64,000 bases of DNA from Limnobaculum zhutongyuii (GCF_004295645.1 NZ_CP034752.1:682001-746000), one strand, 5' to 3'. Counted from the stretch's first letter, positions 34,905-44,134 are shown. Notes: generated by a model from the sequence alone, not told the origin. Program-made: numbers and translations.

Positions 34905-35468
34905 TTATGCATGACCTACTTGTGTTGCAATAGTATGAATATTTACACCCAGCTTCCTCGCCGCTGTTTGCCAGCGCTGATTGACCGGAACATGAAATAA
35001 AATATCGGTATCGGCCTCAACGGTTAGCCAGCTATTTTCCAGCAGTTCCCGTTCCAGTTGGCCAGCATCCCACCCGGCATAGCCTAAAGCAACCAGTGCT
35101 TCGGACGGTTGAGAAGCAGTACCCAAGGTTTCTAAGACATCTTTTGAGGAGGTAATCATAACATGTTCATTAATCTGAATACTGGATGAAAATTTCTGGC
35201 GGGGAGTATGCAAAATGAATCCCCGATCGTCAGCCAGCGGTCCGCCGTCCAGGACCGGGTTGTTTAAATGAATACTGGATACCTTTGGTGTGGGGTAGAT
35301 ATCCAGCTTAGTGAGTACTTCTTCGACGGTTAGTTCTCCGAGAGGTTTGTTAATAACCAATCCCATTGTGCCATTCCGGTTGTGTTCGCAAATGTACACA
35401 ACCGAATGGTTAAAGCAGGGATCTTCCAGGGTAGGCATCGCAATAAGAAAATGGTGTTGTAAGTTCAT
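34905..35468 (-). CDS. yqgE: UPF0301/AlgH family protein YqgE
   Basis: A 187-residue protein beginning MNLQHHFLIAMPTLEDPCF, with VVYICEHNRNGTMGLVINKP, then DGGPLADDRGFILHT and LVALGYAGWDAGQLE, all UPF0301 landmarks. No biochemical function is established. It is the first gene of yqgE-yqgF. Confidence 0.96.
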   Translation of the reverse strand: MNLQHHFLIAMPTLEDPCFNHSVVYICEHNRNGTMGLVINKPLGELTVEEVLTKLDIYPTPKVSSIHLNNPVLDGGPLADDRGFILHTPRQKFSSSIQINEHVMITSSKDVLETLGTASQPSEALVALGYAGWDAGQLERELLENSWLTVEADTDILFHVPVNQRWQTAARKLGVNIHTIATQVGHA

Positions 35469-35584
35469 GGTATTAAACCGTTGGCTGAATGGAAATGTGA
35501 AGTGTAGGTGCTGTCACCCATTGATTATTATAACAAATTTAGCCTACCGATGCTTAGCATGATAACTATTGGTAGTAAAAAAAT

Positions 35585-35619
35585 TGACTCTGTCCCTTAA
35601 ATTACAGGTGACAGAGTCA
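35585..35619 (-). terminator. terminator of the rsmE-gshB unit
   Basis: TGACTCTGTC ... GACAGAGTCA is a perfect 10-bp stem, followed on the - strand by AATTTTTTT, downstream of gshB. Confidence 0.9.
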
Positions 35620-35657
35620 TTTTAGTTAAACAGACCTATTTGTTTGAGCTTAGCAGC

Positions 35658-36605
35658 TTATTTAAGGCGGCGCTCAATGGCATCCATTAACATACCGGTG
35701 ATTGAAACATCAGGGAAGGCTGCTTCAATTTCACGGATACAGGTTGGGCTGGTGACATTAATTTCCGTAAGTTTATCGCCAATGATATCCAGACCAACAA
35801 ACACTAATCCTTTTTCTTTCAAAATTGGTGCTACGCTACGCGCAATTTTCCAGTCACTTTCGCTTAAAGGACGTGCTTCACCGCGTCCGCCAGCCGCCAG
35901 ATTGCCACGAGTTTCTCCCTGTTTTGGAATACGAGCCAGACAATAAGGAACGGGCTCACCATCCACTACCAGAACGCGTTTATCACCATCAGAAATCTGT
36001 GGAACAAAGTTTTGTGCCATACAGTAACGCGTACCCAATTCAGTCAGGGTTTCAATGATTACTGACAGGTTAGGGTCGTTTGGCTTAACGCGAAAAATAG
36101 AGGACCCGCCCATACCATCTAATGGTTTGAGGATAATGTCACCATGCTCTCCATAGAAACGGCGGATATGCTCTGCACTGCGGGAAACCAGGGTAGATGG
36201 TGTCAGCTCCGGGAACCAGGCGGTAAACAGTTTTTCATTGCAGTCGCGCAGGCTTTGAGGTTTGTTGACGATCAGGGTGCCTTTTGCTTCAGCACGTTCC
36301 AGAATGTAGGTTGCGTAGATATATTCGGTATCAAACGGAGGATCTTTACGCATCAGAATAACATCAAGATCGTGCAGTGGGATCTCTTGTTCCTGATGGA
36401 AATCGAACCAGTGCTCTTTGTCATACTGAACCGTTAGCGTACGCGTCCGGGCGCGGGCTTCTCCGGTATGCAGATAAAGATCGTTCATTTCCATGTAGTG
36501 CAGTTCCCAGCCGCGTTTTTGTGCTTCTTGCAGCATAGCAAAGCTGGAATCTTTCTTAATGTTGATGGATGTAATAGGGTCCATCACGATGCCGAGTTTG
36601 ATCAT
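35658..36605 (-). CDS. gshB: glutathione synthetase
   Basis: A 315-residue ATP-grasp enzyme that joins gamma-glutamylcysteine and glycine. It begins MIKLGIVMDPITSINIKKDS, with the metal/ATP region LMRKDPPFDTEYIYATY, the glycine-rich loop KPLDGMGGSSIF and the C-terminal GLDIIGDKLTEINVTSPT. ATG 36605 has GGAGA upstream and matches the family start. It follows rsmE by 10 bases. Confidence 0.98.
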   Translation of the reverse strand: MIKLGIVMDPITSINIKKDSSFAMLQEAQKRGWELHYMEMNDLYLHTGEARARTRTLTVQYDKEHWFDFHQEQEIPLHDLDVILMRKDPPFDTEYIYATYILERAEAKGTLIVNKPQSLRDCNEKLFTAWFPELTPSTLVSRSAEHIRRFYGEHGDIILKPLDGMGGSSIFRVKPNDPNLSVIIETLTELGTRYCMAQNFVPQISDGDKRVLVVDGEPVPYCLARIPKQGETRGNLAAGGRGEARPLSESDWKIARSVAPILKEKGLVFVGLDIIGDKLTEINVTSPTCIREIEAAFPDVSITGMLMDAIERRLK

Positions 36606-36615
36606 CTTTTTCTCC

Positions 36616-37347
36616 TTATCCCAGATCGCCGAAGCGTACCTGTAGTGCAGCAATCGCGGTAAGCGCCGCGGTTTCTGTACGCAGAATCCGGGGGCCGAGT
36701 AGAATATCTGTAAAATCGTAATTCGCTGTCATATCGATCTCGTCCTGGGATAATCCCCCTTCAGGACCAATTAACAGACGGATGTTTTGTACCGGCATGG
36801 TGAGCGTATTAATGCTCTGGCTGGCTCTTGGATGTAGATTCAATTTAATCCCACCATCAGACTCTGAACACCAATCTTCGAGGTTCATTACCGGGCGGAT
36901 TTCGGGAATTCGGTTACGCCCGCACTGTTCGCAGGCCGCAATGGCAATCTTCTGCCACTGCTGGACTTTCTTTTCCAGTCTCTCTTTATCCAGTTTTACG
37001 CCGCAGCGTTCTGAAATCAGCGGGGTAATTACATTCACTCCCAACTCGATAGATTTCTGGATAGTAAACTCCATCTTCTCGCCGCGAGAAATCACCTGAC
37101 CAAGGTGAAAATTAAGCGGTGATTCAAGGTTCTCTTCCCGCTGGTCAACGATATTGACCAGTACCTGTTTTTTATCAACCCGAGTAATAACAGCATCAAA
37201 AACGTGATTGCTACCATCAAACAGCGTCAACTGATGGTTCGGCTGCATACGCAGCACGCGACCAACATGATTCGCCGCATCGTCACTCAGGGCGATATCA
37301 TTAGCGATAGCAAGAGGTTGGGGATGATAGATGCGGGGAATGCGCAT
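36616..37347 (-). CDS. rsmE: 16S rRNA (uracil-1498-N3)-methyltransferase
   Basis: A 243-residue SPOUT-class enzyme. It has an N-terminal PUA-like part (MRIPRIYHPQPL, then HVGRVLRMQPNHQLTLFDG), and the knot region LIGPEGGLSQDEI with LGPRILRTETA, the SAM-binding signature. It methylates U1498 of 16S rRNA. It sits upstream of gshB as in E. coli. In the 200-base gap to sprT there is no endA. Confidence 0.97.
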   Translation of the reverse strand: MRIPRIYHPQPLAIANDIALSDDAANHVGRVLRMQPNHQLTLFDGSNHVFDAVITRVDKKQVLVNIVDQREENLESPLNFHLGQVISRGEKMEFTIQKSIELGVNVITPLISERCGVKLDKERLEKKVQQWQKIAIAACEQCGRNRIPEIRPVMNLEDWCSESDGGIKLNLHPRASQSINTLTMPVQNIRLLIGPEGGLSQDEIDMTANYDFTDILLGPRILRTETAALTAIAALQVRFGDLG

Positions 37348-37548
37348 AGTTATATTCTGTTTTCCGGTATCTTCCTGAATTAACAGGCATTCAAGGGGTA
37401 TTCTTTTCCGGCTAAATGGCCAAAGAAGTCGTAAATATGTTAACTGAACCGGATAAGCTTAATATTGTAGAACAGACTGTTCAACCCTGCGTTGTTTTTA
37501 TCACGATTAAAAGCAGGAAAAGTTCAGTGAATCGGGCATGTTGGTGGT

Positions 37549-38052
37549 TTAAGGTTCCGCTGGCTTTAGTAGACTACCACAGCGTTTACAGCGATATTCA
37601 CTCTCTTTTCGCACGATCTTGTTGTGGCGGCGTACGGTTAACTGATGCGTTTGGCAATTACAGCTATAGGTAAAAGTTTTTCCCTGCACCGACATCACAT
37701 CAAAACAGTGTGTTCGGGTTGCACTAACTCCCAGAACCTTTTCCATCATCCATTGCCATTCGCTACCGTGTGGAGATCCCCGGCCAAACTGGCGATAAAC
37801 CAGTAAATGAGCCAGCTCATGAGGAATCACATCATCAATAAACTGCTGGCCGTTCTCTATCAATAAGACGGCATTAAGACGAATTTCCCACTGGGTAAGA
37901 TGAGCGGTTCCTGCTGTAGTACCACGCTGGCGATAGGTGACTTTGGGCTCTGAATACTCCGTTTCTAAATGACGATTAGCTAATACCAGATAATGGCGTA
38001 GGCAGCGCATAACGGCCTGCTGAGTAGCGATAGGAAGGCGAAGTGTGGTCAT
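37549..38052 (-). CDS. sprT: SprT family zinc-metallopeptidase-like protein
   Basis: A 167-residue protein starting MTTLRLPIATQQAVMRCLR. The zinc motif is VIPHELAHLLVYRQFG (HExxH), and the C-terminal zinc ribbon has CNCQTH and CKRCG. E. coli SprT has the same layout and length. Function is not firmly known; eukaryotic relatives (Spartan) cut DNA-protein crosslinks. ATG 38052 is chosen by homology; the ribosome binding site is poor. A metK terminator separates it from metK. Confidence 0.93.
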   Translation of the reverse strand: MTTLRLPIATQQAVMRCLRHYLVLANRHLETEYSEPKVTYRQRGTTAGTAHLTQWEIRLNAVLLIENGQQFIDDVIPHELAHLLVYRQFGRGSPHGSEWQWMMEKVLGVSATRTHCFDVMSVQGKTFTYSCNCQTHQLTVRRHNKIVRKESEYRCKRCGSLLKPAEP

Positions 38053-38090
38053 GGATGCTAGCATAGCGAGGCGCCATAAAATGAGCAATA

Positions 38091-38127
38091 AAAAACGGCG
38101 CGAGGCTGGTGCCATCACGCCGTTAAA
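38091..38127 (-). terminator. terminator of metK
   Basis: On the - strand, AACGGCG ... CGCCGTT followed by TTTTATT, between the metK stop and the sprT start. Confidence 0.85.
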
Positions 38128-38151
38128 ATTATCTACGGTGCTTACTGGAAA

Positions 38152-39306
38152 TTATTTAAGTCCGGCAGCTTCGCGCAGCATTGCCGCTTTGTCGGTTTTT
38201 TCCCATGGGAAATGTTCACGACCAAAATGGCCATAGGCCGCGGTTTGCTGATAAATAGGTCTGATCAAATCCAACATTTTGATTAATCCATAAGGGCGCA
38301 GGTCAAAGAACTCGCGAACCAATTGAATTAAACGGTCGTGTGGAATTTTTTCCGTGCCGAAGGTTTCCAGCATGATTGAAGTTGGTTCAGCCACACCAAT
38401 GGCGTAAGAAACCTGAATTTCACAGCGATCCGCCAAGCCAGCAGCAACGATATTTTTAGCTACATAGCGGGCAGCATAGGCTGCGGAACGGTCAACTTTA
38501 GACGGATCTTTACCGGAGAATGCCCCGCCACCGTGACGAGCGGCACCGCCGTAGGTATCAACGATAATTTTACGACCGGTTAATCCACAGTCACCCATTG
38601 GTCCACCGATAACGAAGCGGCCGGTTGGGTTAATGAAGTATTTGGTATTGGCAGATAACCATTCAGCAGGCAGAACCGGCTTAATGATGTGTTCCATTAC
38701 CGCTTCCTGCAGATCTTTTTGGCCGATATGGTCTGAGTGCTGGGTTGATAATACTACTGCATCAATACCGCTGATCTTGCCATTGTCGTACATAAAGGTG
38801 ACCTGGCTTTTGGCGTCCGGACGCAACCAAGGCAGAGTACCATTTTTACGCACTTCTGCCTGACGCTCCATTAAGCGGTGGGCATAAGTAATTGGCGCTG
38901 GCATCAAAACTTCGGTTTCGTTAGTCGCATAACCAAACATAATGCCCTGATCGCCGGCACCTTGTTCTAGCGGGTCGCTGCGGTCAACACCCTGGTTAAT
39001 ATCCCGTGATTGTTTGCCGATAGCGCTTAGTACCGCACAAGAATTAGCATCAAATCCCATATCTGAGTGGGTGTAACCAATGTCACATACGGTACGACGC
39101 GTCAGTTCCTCAATATCTACCCAGGCGGACGTTGTGATTTCACCACCCACTAAAACCATACCGGTTTTAATGTAGGTTTCACAGGCTACGCGCGCTTTAG
39201 GATCCTGTTCAAGGATTGCATCAAGTACGGCGTCAGAAATTTGGTCGGCAATCTTGTCAGGATGCCCTTCGGATACGGATTCGGAAGTAAACAGGTGTTG
39301 GGCCAT
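38152..39306 (-). CDS. metK: S-adenosylmethionine synthase
   Basis: A 384-residue methionine adenosyltransferase that forms SAM from methionine and ATP. Signatures are FTSESVSEGHPDKIADQISD near the start, GAGDQGIMFGYA and GGGAFSGKDPSKVDRSAAY. It is transcribed alone. A putative MetJ operator lies about 150 bases upstream at 39452-39475, consistent with repression by MetJ-SAM as in E. coli. Confidence 0.98.
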   Translation of the reverse strand: MAQHLFTSESVSEGHPDKIADQISDAVLDAILEQDPKARVACETYIKTGMVLVGGEITTSAWVDIEELTRRTVCDIGYTHSDMGFDANSCAVLSAIGKQSRDINQGVDRSDPLEQGAGDQGIMFGYATNETEVLMPAPITYAHRLMERQAEVRKNGTLPWLRPDAKSQVTFMYDNGKISGIDAVVLSTQHSDHIGQKDLQEAVMEHIIKPVLPAEWLSANTKYFINPTGRFVIGGPMGDCGLTGRKIIVDTYGGAARHGGGAFSGKDPSKVDRSAAYAARYVAKNIVAAGLADRCEIQVSYAIGVAEPTSIMLETFGTEKIPHDRLIQLVREFFDLRPYGLIKMLDLIRPIYQQTAAYGHFGREHFPWEKTDKAAMLREAAGLK

Positions 39307-39451
39307 TTCTTCTCTTACCTCTAAGACGGTTTAACTGCAAAGCGGCGTTATCTCTACTATTGGGGAGATCGTTCAATGTCTCCGCTTGTTTGGGCATGAG
39401 ACAACGCATGTGCAGATTAAGGAGTTCATGAATACGTGCATTAATCAGTAT

Positions 39452-39475
39452 AGACGGATTAACATCTGGATGGCT
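39452..39475 (-). promoter_or_regulatory. putative MetJ operator (met boxes) of metK
   Basis: On the - strand three adjoining octamers read AGCCATCC, AGATGTTA and ATCCGTCT. They match the met box AGACGTCT at 5, 5 and 6 of 8 positions by my count. Tandem 8-bp spacing and placement upstream of metK are what MetJ needs; the individual boxes are degenerate. Confidence 0.5.
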
Positions 39476-40053
39476 ATTCTAAAGATTTACTACAATATTG
39501 CCAGTTGTTTTTTATCTGAAAATATTCAACCTATTGTTATAAGTTACATTTTTTTTATAACTGGAATCAGAGGGTGGTTTTGACTGTGGCCTGGCGCATG
39601 TAAAGTACCGATATACCAAGTTGAAATATAAATAATGGTCAGACAATCTCAGGTAAAAATATTAACTGTTTAATTATCATTTAGTTCTGAAAAAAATGAT
39701 TTTTTACCGCAGATAATCAGGTTTTTGATCTGGTTATATATCCGGATAATTATCACCGTACCCTAAATGGAACTTATCTTCTTTATTGATTGATTTTTAA
39801 GTAATTTTAAACCCCGTAATACCTAACTATCCTGCGGACATATTTATAAACAAAAATTTTGTTTTCTACTGTCAGAATGCGTCATTAACAATATGAAATA
39901 GCAATATTATCGTCTATTCTTATGCGGTCGTATGGTCCGGGTAGTTACCCTCCAGTGCTGCATGGTGAAATACGAACTAATCGGGTAGTTTTTACTGTTG
40001 AGTTGCTCAGATCGGTTTGTTTCCGTTCCGGGCTCTAAGAGGCTTATGTTGTT
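39476..40053. other. metK-speA divergent intergenic region
   Basis: About 580 AT-rich bases holding the speA promoter and a probable long speA leader. Several short frames exist (for example 39907-40143 on the - strand), but none has supporting features. No RNA gene is recognised. Confidence 0.45.
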
Positions 40054-41952
40054 ATGACAAACGGTTCCGCAAGCAAAATGATGCGTACTTATAATGTCGC
40101 TCACTGGGGTGGTGGTTATTATGGCGTGAATGAACTTGGCCATATTACTGTCTGCCCGGATCCTGACTTACCTGATGCACACGTGGATCTGGCAACGTTA
40201 GTTCAGGGAATGCAAGCACAGGGGCAACGCCTGCCATCGTTGTTTTGTTTTCCTCAAATACTTCAGCATCGTTTGCGTTCTATTAACGCTGCGTTTAAAC
40301 GTGCACGTGAGTCGTTTGGTTATGAAGGCAACTATTTTTTAGTTTATCCGATTAAGGTTAATCAGCAGCGTCGGGTCATTGAGTCGCTGGTTAATTCCGG
40401 TGAACCTTTGGGACTGGAAGCCGGTTCCAAAGCTGAATTAATGGCGGTATTAGGCCATGCCGGGTTTACCCGTTCAGTGATCGTCTGTAACGGTTATAAA
40501 GATCGTGAATATATTCGCCTGGCGCTAACCGGTGAAAAACTGGGCCATAAGGTTTATCTGGTCATTGAGAAAATGTCCGAGATAAAGGTCGTTCTGGAAG
40601 AGGCTAAACGTCTGGATGTTATTCCTCGCCTTGGCGTTCGCGCTCGTCTGGCTTCTCAGGGGTCAGGCAAATGGCAGGCCAGCGGTGGTGATAAGTCTAA
40701 ATTTGGTTTATCTGCTTCTCAGGTACTGACGCTGGTGGATACTTTGCGTGATGCCGGGCGTTTAGACAGCCTGCAACTGCTGCACTTCCATCTGGGATCC
40801 CAGCTATCTAACATTCGTGATATTGCCACTGGCGTACGTGAGTCAGCGCGTTTCTACGTGGAACTGCATAAACTGGGTGTGAACATTCAGTGCTTCGACG
40901 TTGGCGGTGGCTTGGGCGTGGACTATGAAGGTACTCGCTCTCAGTCTGATTGTTCGGTGAACTACGGCCTGAATGAGTACGCTAATAACGTTATCTGGGG
41001 CATCGGTGAAGCCTGTAATGAATATGGTTTACCGCATCCAACGGTAATTACAGAATCAGGCCGTGCGGTGACTGCGCATCATACAGTATTGGTCTCAAAC
41101 GTGATTGGTGTGGAGCGCAATGAATTTGAAGTGCCGCAACCACCTAATGAAGATGCTCCCCGCGCGTTATGTAGCCTGTGGGATACTTGGCTGGAGATGC
41201 AAGAGCCGGAAAATCGTCGCTCACTGCGTGAATGGCTGCACGATAGCCAGCTGGATCTAAATGATGTGCATACTCAATATGCACACGGCATGCTGGATTT
41301 GACCGATCGCGCTTATGCTGAGCAGCTCTATCTGACCATTTGCCATCATATTCAGCTACAGCTTGAGCCCAGCAATCGTGCTCACCTTCCAATCATTGAT
41401 GAGCTGGATGAACGTATGGCGGATAAGCTGTACGTTAACTTCTCGCTGTTCCAGTCAATGCCGGATGCGTGGGGTATCGATCAGCTGTTTCCTGTATTGC
41501 CACTGAGTGGGTTGGATAAAGATCCCGAGCGTCGTGTGGTATTACTGGATATTACCTGTGATTCTGATGGTGCTATTGATCACTATATCGACGGTGACGG
41601 TATGGCAACCACCATGCCAATGCCGCCTTACGATCCAGAAAATCCTCCGCTGTTAGGTTTCTTTATGGTTGGCGCCTATCAGGAAATTCTGGGCAATATG
41701 CATAACCTGTTTGGTGATACCGCATCGGTTGATGTGTTCGTATTTAACGATGGTAGTGTTGAAGTTGAGCAGTCTGAAGAGGGCAACACGGTTGCGGAAA
41801 TGCTGGAGTATGTGCAGCTTAACCCGGAAACGTTGATGACTCGCTATCGCGAACAAATCAAGAGTGCCAATTTAAGCCCTGAACTTGAAGAGCAGTTCCT
41901 GGAAGAGTTTGAAGCCGGACTATATGGTTATACTTATCTTGAAGATGAGTAA
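40054..41952 (+). CDS. speA: biosynthetic arginine decarboxylase
   Basis: A 632-residue PLP enzyme that converts arginine to agmatine, the first step of the putrescine route completed here by SpeB. The PLP lysine lies in FLVYPIKVNQQRRVIESL, with LQLLHFHLGSQLSNIRDIA, FDVGGGLGVDYEGTRS and the active-site cysteine region LLDITCDSDGAIDHY. The product is shorter at its N-terminus than E. coli SpeA (658), which begins before an equivalent SKMLRTYN segment. AAGAGG lies 11 bases upstream of ATG 40054. speB is not adjacent; yhgN lies between them on the other strand. Confidence 0.97.
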   Translation: MTNGSASKMMRTYNVAHWGGGYYGVNELGHITVCPDPDLPDAHVDLATLVQGMQAQGQRLPSLFCFPQILQHRLRSINAAFKRARESFGYEGNYFLVYPIKVNQQRRVIESLVNSGEPLGLEAGSKAELMAVLGHAGFTRSVIVCNGYKDREYIRLALTGEKLGHKVYLVIEKMSEIKVVLEEAKRLDVIPRLGVRARLASQGSGKWQASGGDKSKFGLSASQVLTLVDTLRDAGRLDSLQLLHFHLGSQLSNIRDIATGVRESARFYVELHKLGVNIQCFDVGGGLGVDYEGTRSQSDCSVNYGLNEYANNVIWGIGEACNEYGLPHPTVITESGRAVTAHHTVLVSNVIGVERNEFEVPQPPNEDAPRALCSLWDTWLEMQEPENRRSLREWLHDSQLDLNDVHTQYAHGMLDLTDRAYAEQLYLTICHHIQLQLEPSNRAHLPIIDELDERMADKLYVNFSLFQSMPDAWGIDQLFPVLPLSGLDKDPERRVVLLDITCDSDGAIDHYIDGDGMATTMPMPPYDPENPPLLGFFMVGAYQEILGNMHNLFGDTASVDVFVFNDGSVEVEQSEEGNTVAEMLEYVQLNPETLMTRYREQIKSANLSPELEEQFLEEFEAGLYGYTYLEDE

Positions 41953-41961
41953 TTAAACGAT

Positions 41962-41990
41962 AAACAGGTGGTCATTTGACCACCTGTTTT
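41962..41990. terminator. bidirectional terminator between speA and yhgN
   Basis: AAACAGGTGGTC-ATT-TGACCACCTGTTTT has a strong stem and U-runs on both strands. Confidence 0.92.
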
Positions 41991-42002
41991 GTTTCTGCAT
42001 CT

Positions 42003-42599
42003 CTAATGCGATAAATAGCTACGAATCCCGTCCAAAAACATTTGGGTTGATATCATGACCAGTATTAATCCCATCAGCCGTTCCAGTGCATTAACGCCTT
42101 TCTCTCCCAGCAGACGTAAAAACAAATCAGACATCATTAAAATCATGGCGGAAAGTGCCCAGGCGATAAACAGTGCAATCGCCAGATAGCCCATTTTGTT
42201 TGGATACTGGTGTGACAGCATCATTAATGACGCCAGAATAGAAGGTCCGGCGACTAATGGAATGGCCATTGGCACCAGAAAAGGCTCTTCCCCGGCAGGT
42301 AAACCTGAAGTACTCCCGTTCTCAGAAGAAGGGAAAATCATTCTGATGGCAATCAGAAACAGAATAATCCCTCCGGAGATAGAAACTGTCTCGGTACGTA
42401 AATTCAGCACTTCCAGAATTTTCTCGCCGGTAAACAAAAAGATCATCATCAGCACCAACGCGATGAGCATCTCTCTGATAACAATAATGCGACGGCGTTT
42501 GGGATCGATATGTTTAAGGATCGACATAAATATCGGCAGGTTTCCTAGCGGATCCAGAATAAGAAAAAGGAGAATTATTGCCGATGTCATTTCTGCCAT
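42003..42599 (-). CDS. yhgN: MarC family membrane protein YhgN
   Basis: A 198-residue protein with about six transmembrane helices. It matches E. coli YhgN at LDPLGNLPIFMSILKH, SGLPAGEEPFLVPMAIPLVA and GEKGVNALERLMGLILVMIS. Its biochemical role is unknown. It is a second MarC-family gene in the window (the other is marC at 17797). Its place between speA and speB is unlike E. coli. Confidence 0.93.
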   Translation of the reverse strand: MAEMTSAIILLFLILDPLGNLPIFMSILKHIDPKRRRIIVIREMLIALVLMMIFLFTGEKILEVLNLRTETVSISGGIILFLIAIRMIFPSSENGSTSGLPAGEEPFLVPMAIPLVAGPSILASLMMLSHQYPNKMGYLAIALFIAWALSAMILMMSDLFLRLLGEKGVNALERLMGLILVMISTQMFLDGIRSYLSH

Positions 42600-42689
42600 A
42601 TGTAAATCCGATTAGCGCATTTAGTTTAACTATATACTAACTTTAACTGCCGGAAAGATGGGTTAATTTTATAACTGCTCGCAGGCCTG

Positions 42690-42838
42690 AAAAGTCCCGG
42701 TAGCGATAATCGATGCGGCTCGGGATTTTTCTTGAAGATGGGGGGAATACACTCCATAATTTACCCCAGCACAATTGAAGAATTCTATGAATCCCTTTCT
42801 CGTCGGGCGCTCCATTCTGACGCGGAGGGATTTTTTTT
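42690..42838 (+). promoter_or_regulatory. speB leader with two terminator-like hairpins (putative attenuator)
   Basis: Hairpin 1 (42690-42730) pairs AAAAGTCCCG with CGGGATTTTT; its loop contains a small CGAT-A-ATCG stem. Hairpin 2 (42790-42838) pairs AATCCCTTT with GGAGGGATT (two G-U pairs) plus an inner CGTC/GACG, and ends in eight Ts. Both read towards speB and end 193 and 85 bases before its start, in a region that serves no other + strand gene. A TATACT -10 candidate is near 42633. Premature termination controlled by translation or a ligand is the simplest reading. Confidence 0.5.
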
Positions 42839-42852
42839 CGCGACTTAGTTGA
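42787..42852 (+). CDS. candidate leader peptide of speB, 21 aa
   Basis: ATG at 42787 (GAAG about 6 bases upstream) opens MNPFLVGRSILTRRDFFSRLS and stops at 42852. The coding frame runs through both arms of hairpin 2, so a ribosome on it would change whether that terminator forms. It holds four arginines, interesting for a gene in arginine-derived polyamine synthesis. Two other short frames (from 42714 and 42737) cross the same leader, so the choice is uncertain. Confidence 0.3.
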   Translation: MNPFLVGRSILTRRDFFSRLS

Positions 42853-42922
42853 TTTCTGTTTATGACCCACAGCCGATGGCATGGGATAACGGAAAGATAA
42901 CGCAGACATTTTGAGGAATACA

Positions 42923-43840
42923 ATGAATAGCACGCTTGGCAATAAGCCTGATAATTCACTGGTCTCCAATGCTTTTGGTTTTTTACGTTTACCACTCAAT
43001 TTTCAACCGTATGAAAGTGATGCTGACTGGGTTATCACCGGTGTACCTTTCGATATGGCAACCTCTGGTCGTTCGGGCGCTCGTCATGGACCAGCAGCTA
43101 TCCGTCAGGTATCGACTAATCTGGCCTGGGAATCCTGCCGTTGGCCATGGACATTTAAACTGCAAAGCAAGCTGAAGGTTGTTGATTGTGGTGATGTGGT
43201 GTTTAATTTTGGCGATGCTCAGGACATGAGTGAACAGCTTCAGGCTCACACCGAACGTTTACTGGCTGCTGGTAAGCGTTGTTTGACCTTTGGTGGTGAT
43301 CACTTTGTGACGCTGCCTTTATTAAGAGCTCACGCTAAGCATTTTGGCAAAATGGCTTTGGTTCATTTTGATGCCCATACCGATACTTACTCTAACGGTA
43401 GTAAATTTGACCATGGCACTATGTTTTATCATGCGCCAAATGAAGGTTTAATTGACCCAACTCGTTCAGTACAGATTGGTATTCGTACTGAGCATGACAC
43501 TGACAACGGTTTTACCGTGCTGGATGCCGCTCAGGTAAACGACCGCACTGTGGATGATGTTGTTGCTCAGGTTAAAAAGATTGTAGGGGACATGCCGGTT
43601 TATCTGACGTTTGATATTGACTGTCTGGATCCTGCTTTTGCTCCGGGTACTGGTACGCCGGTGTGTGGTGGATTAACATCTGACCGCGCACTAAAAATTC
43701 TACGCGGATTACAGTCATTGGATATTGTGGGAATGGATGTGGTGGAAGTGGCACCTTCTTACGATCATGCAGAAATGACGGCGCTGGCAGCAGCGACGGT
43801 TGCACTGGATATGCTGTATATGCAGGCGGCGAAAAAGTAA
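42923..43840 (+). CDS. speB: agmatinase
   Basis: A 305-residue ureohydrolase that splits agmatine to putrescine and urea. The binuclear manganese ligands are seen in LTFGGDHF, in LVHFDAHTD and in LTFDIDCLDPAFAPGTGTP. The family's GxxGARxGPxAIR element is present as GRSGARHGPAAIR. GAGGA precedes ATG 42923. It is transcribed alone behind a leader with two terminator-like hairpins. Confidence 0.97.
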   Translation: MNSTLGNKPDNSLVSNAFGFLRLPLNFQPYESDADWVITGVPFDMATSGRSGARHGPAAIRQVSTNLAWESCRWPWTFKLQSKLKVVDCGDVVFNFGDAQDMSEQLQAHTERLLAAGKRCLTFGGDHFVTLPLLRAHAKHFGKMALVHFDAHTDTYSNGSKFDHGTMFYHAPNEGLIDPTRSVQIGIRTEHDTDNGFTVLDAAQVNDRTVDDVVAQVKKIVGDMPVYLTFDIDCLDPAFAPGTGTPVCGGLTSDRALKILRGLQSLDIVGMDVVEVAPSYDHAEMTALAAATVALDMLYMQAAKK

Positions 43841-43863
43841 TTTAATCCAAATATAAAACTAAT

Positions 43864-43893
43864 AAAAAACGGCTGATAAATATCGGTCGTTTT
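43864..43893 (+). terminator. terminator of speB
   Basis: AAAACGGCTGATA pairs with TATCGGTCGTTTT through two G-U pairs. It is nearly identical to the terminator at 44135-44163 on the other side of repeat copy C. Confidence 0.75.
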
Positions 43894-43927
43894 AAAATGA
43901 TGACCAACTTGATAAATTGGCCTCAAT

Positions 43928-44109
43928 GGATATTCCGGTCGTAAAATCAAAAATGCTTATATTGGCTTTATACTCGACCGGAAGACCGTTAGTACTTAAC
44001 TTCAGTGTATGTCGGGCCTGGTCTCCCTACGGGCACTTCGTTGGCTGACGCCAAGTCGACCCCCACGGGAGCCCCTCCCGACAATTGACTATTTTGAAAC
44101 ACAAAAATT
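43928..44109 (+). repeat. dispersed structured repeat, family 1, copy C
   Basis: It starts GGATATTCCGGTCGTAAAA and ends near AAACACAAAAATT, with CGACCGGAAGACC, GTCGGGCCTGG, the hairpin TTGGC-TGAC-GCCAA and CGACCCCCACGG in the same order as copies A and B. Both outer arms carry the change from GGCCG to GGTCG / CGACC, so TTCCGGTCG still pairs with CGACCGGAA. Confidence 0.85.
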
Positions 44110-44134
44110 AACTATCAAACGTTGTCATTACATT

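Noticed and set aside
42643..42999. 118-aa and 108-aa frames on the - strand over the speB leader and start
   Set aside because: Basic, unstructured composition; they overlap the speB coding start and have no ribosome binding site.
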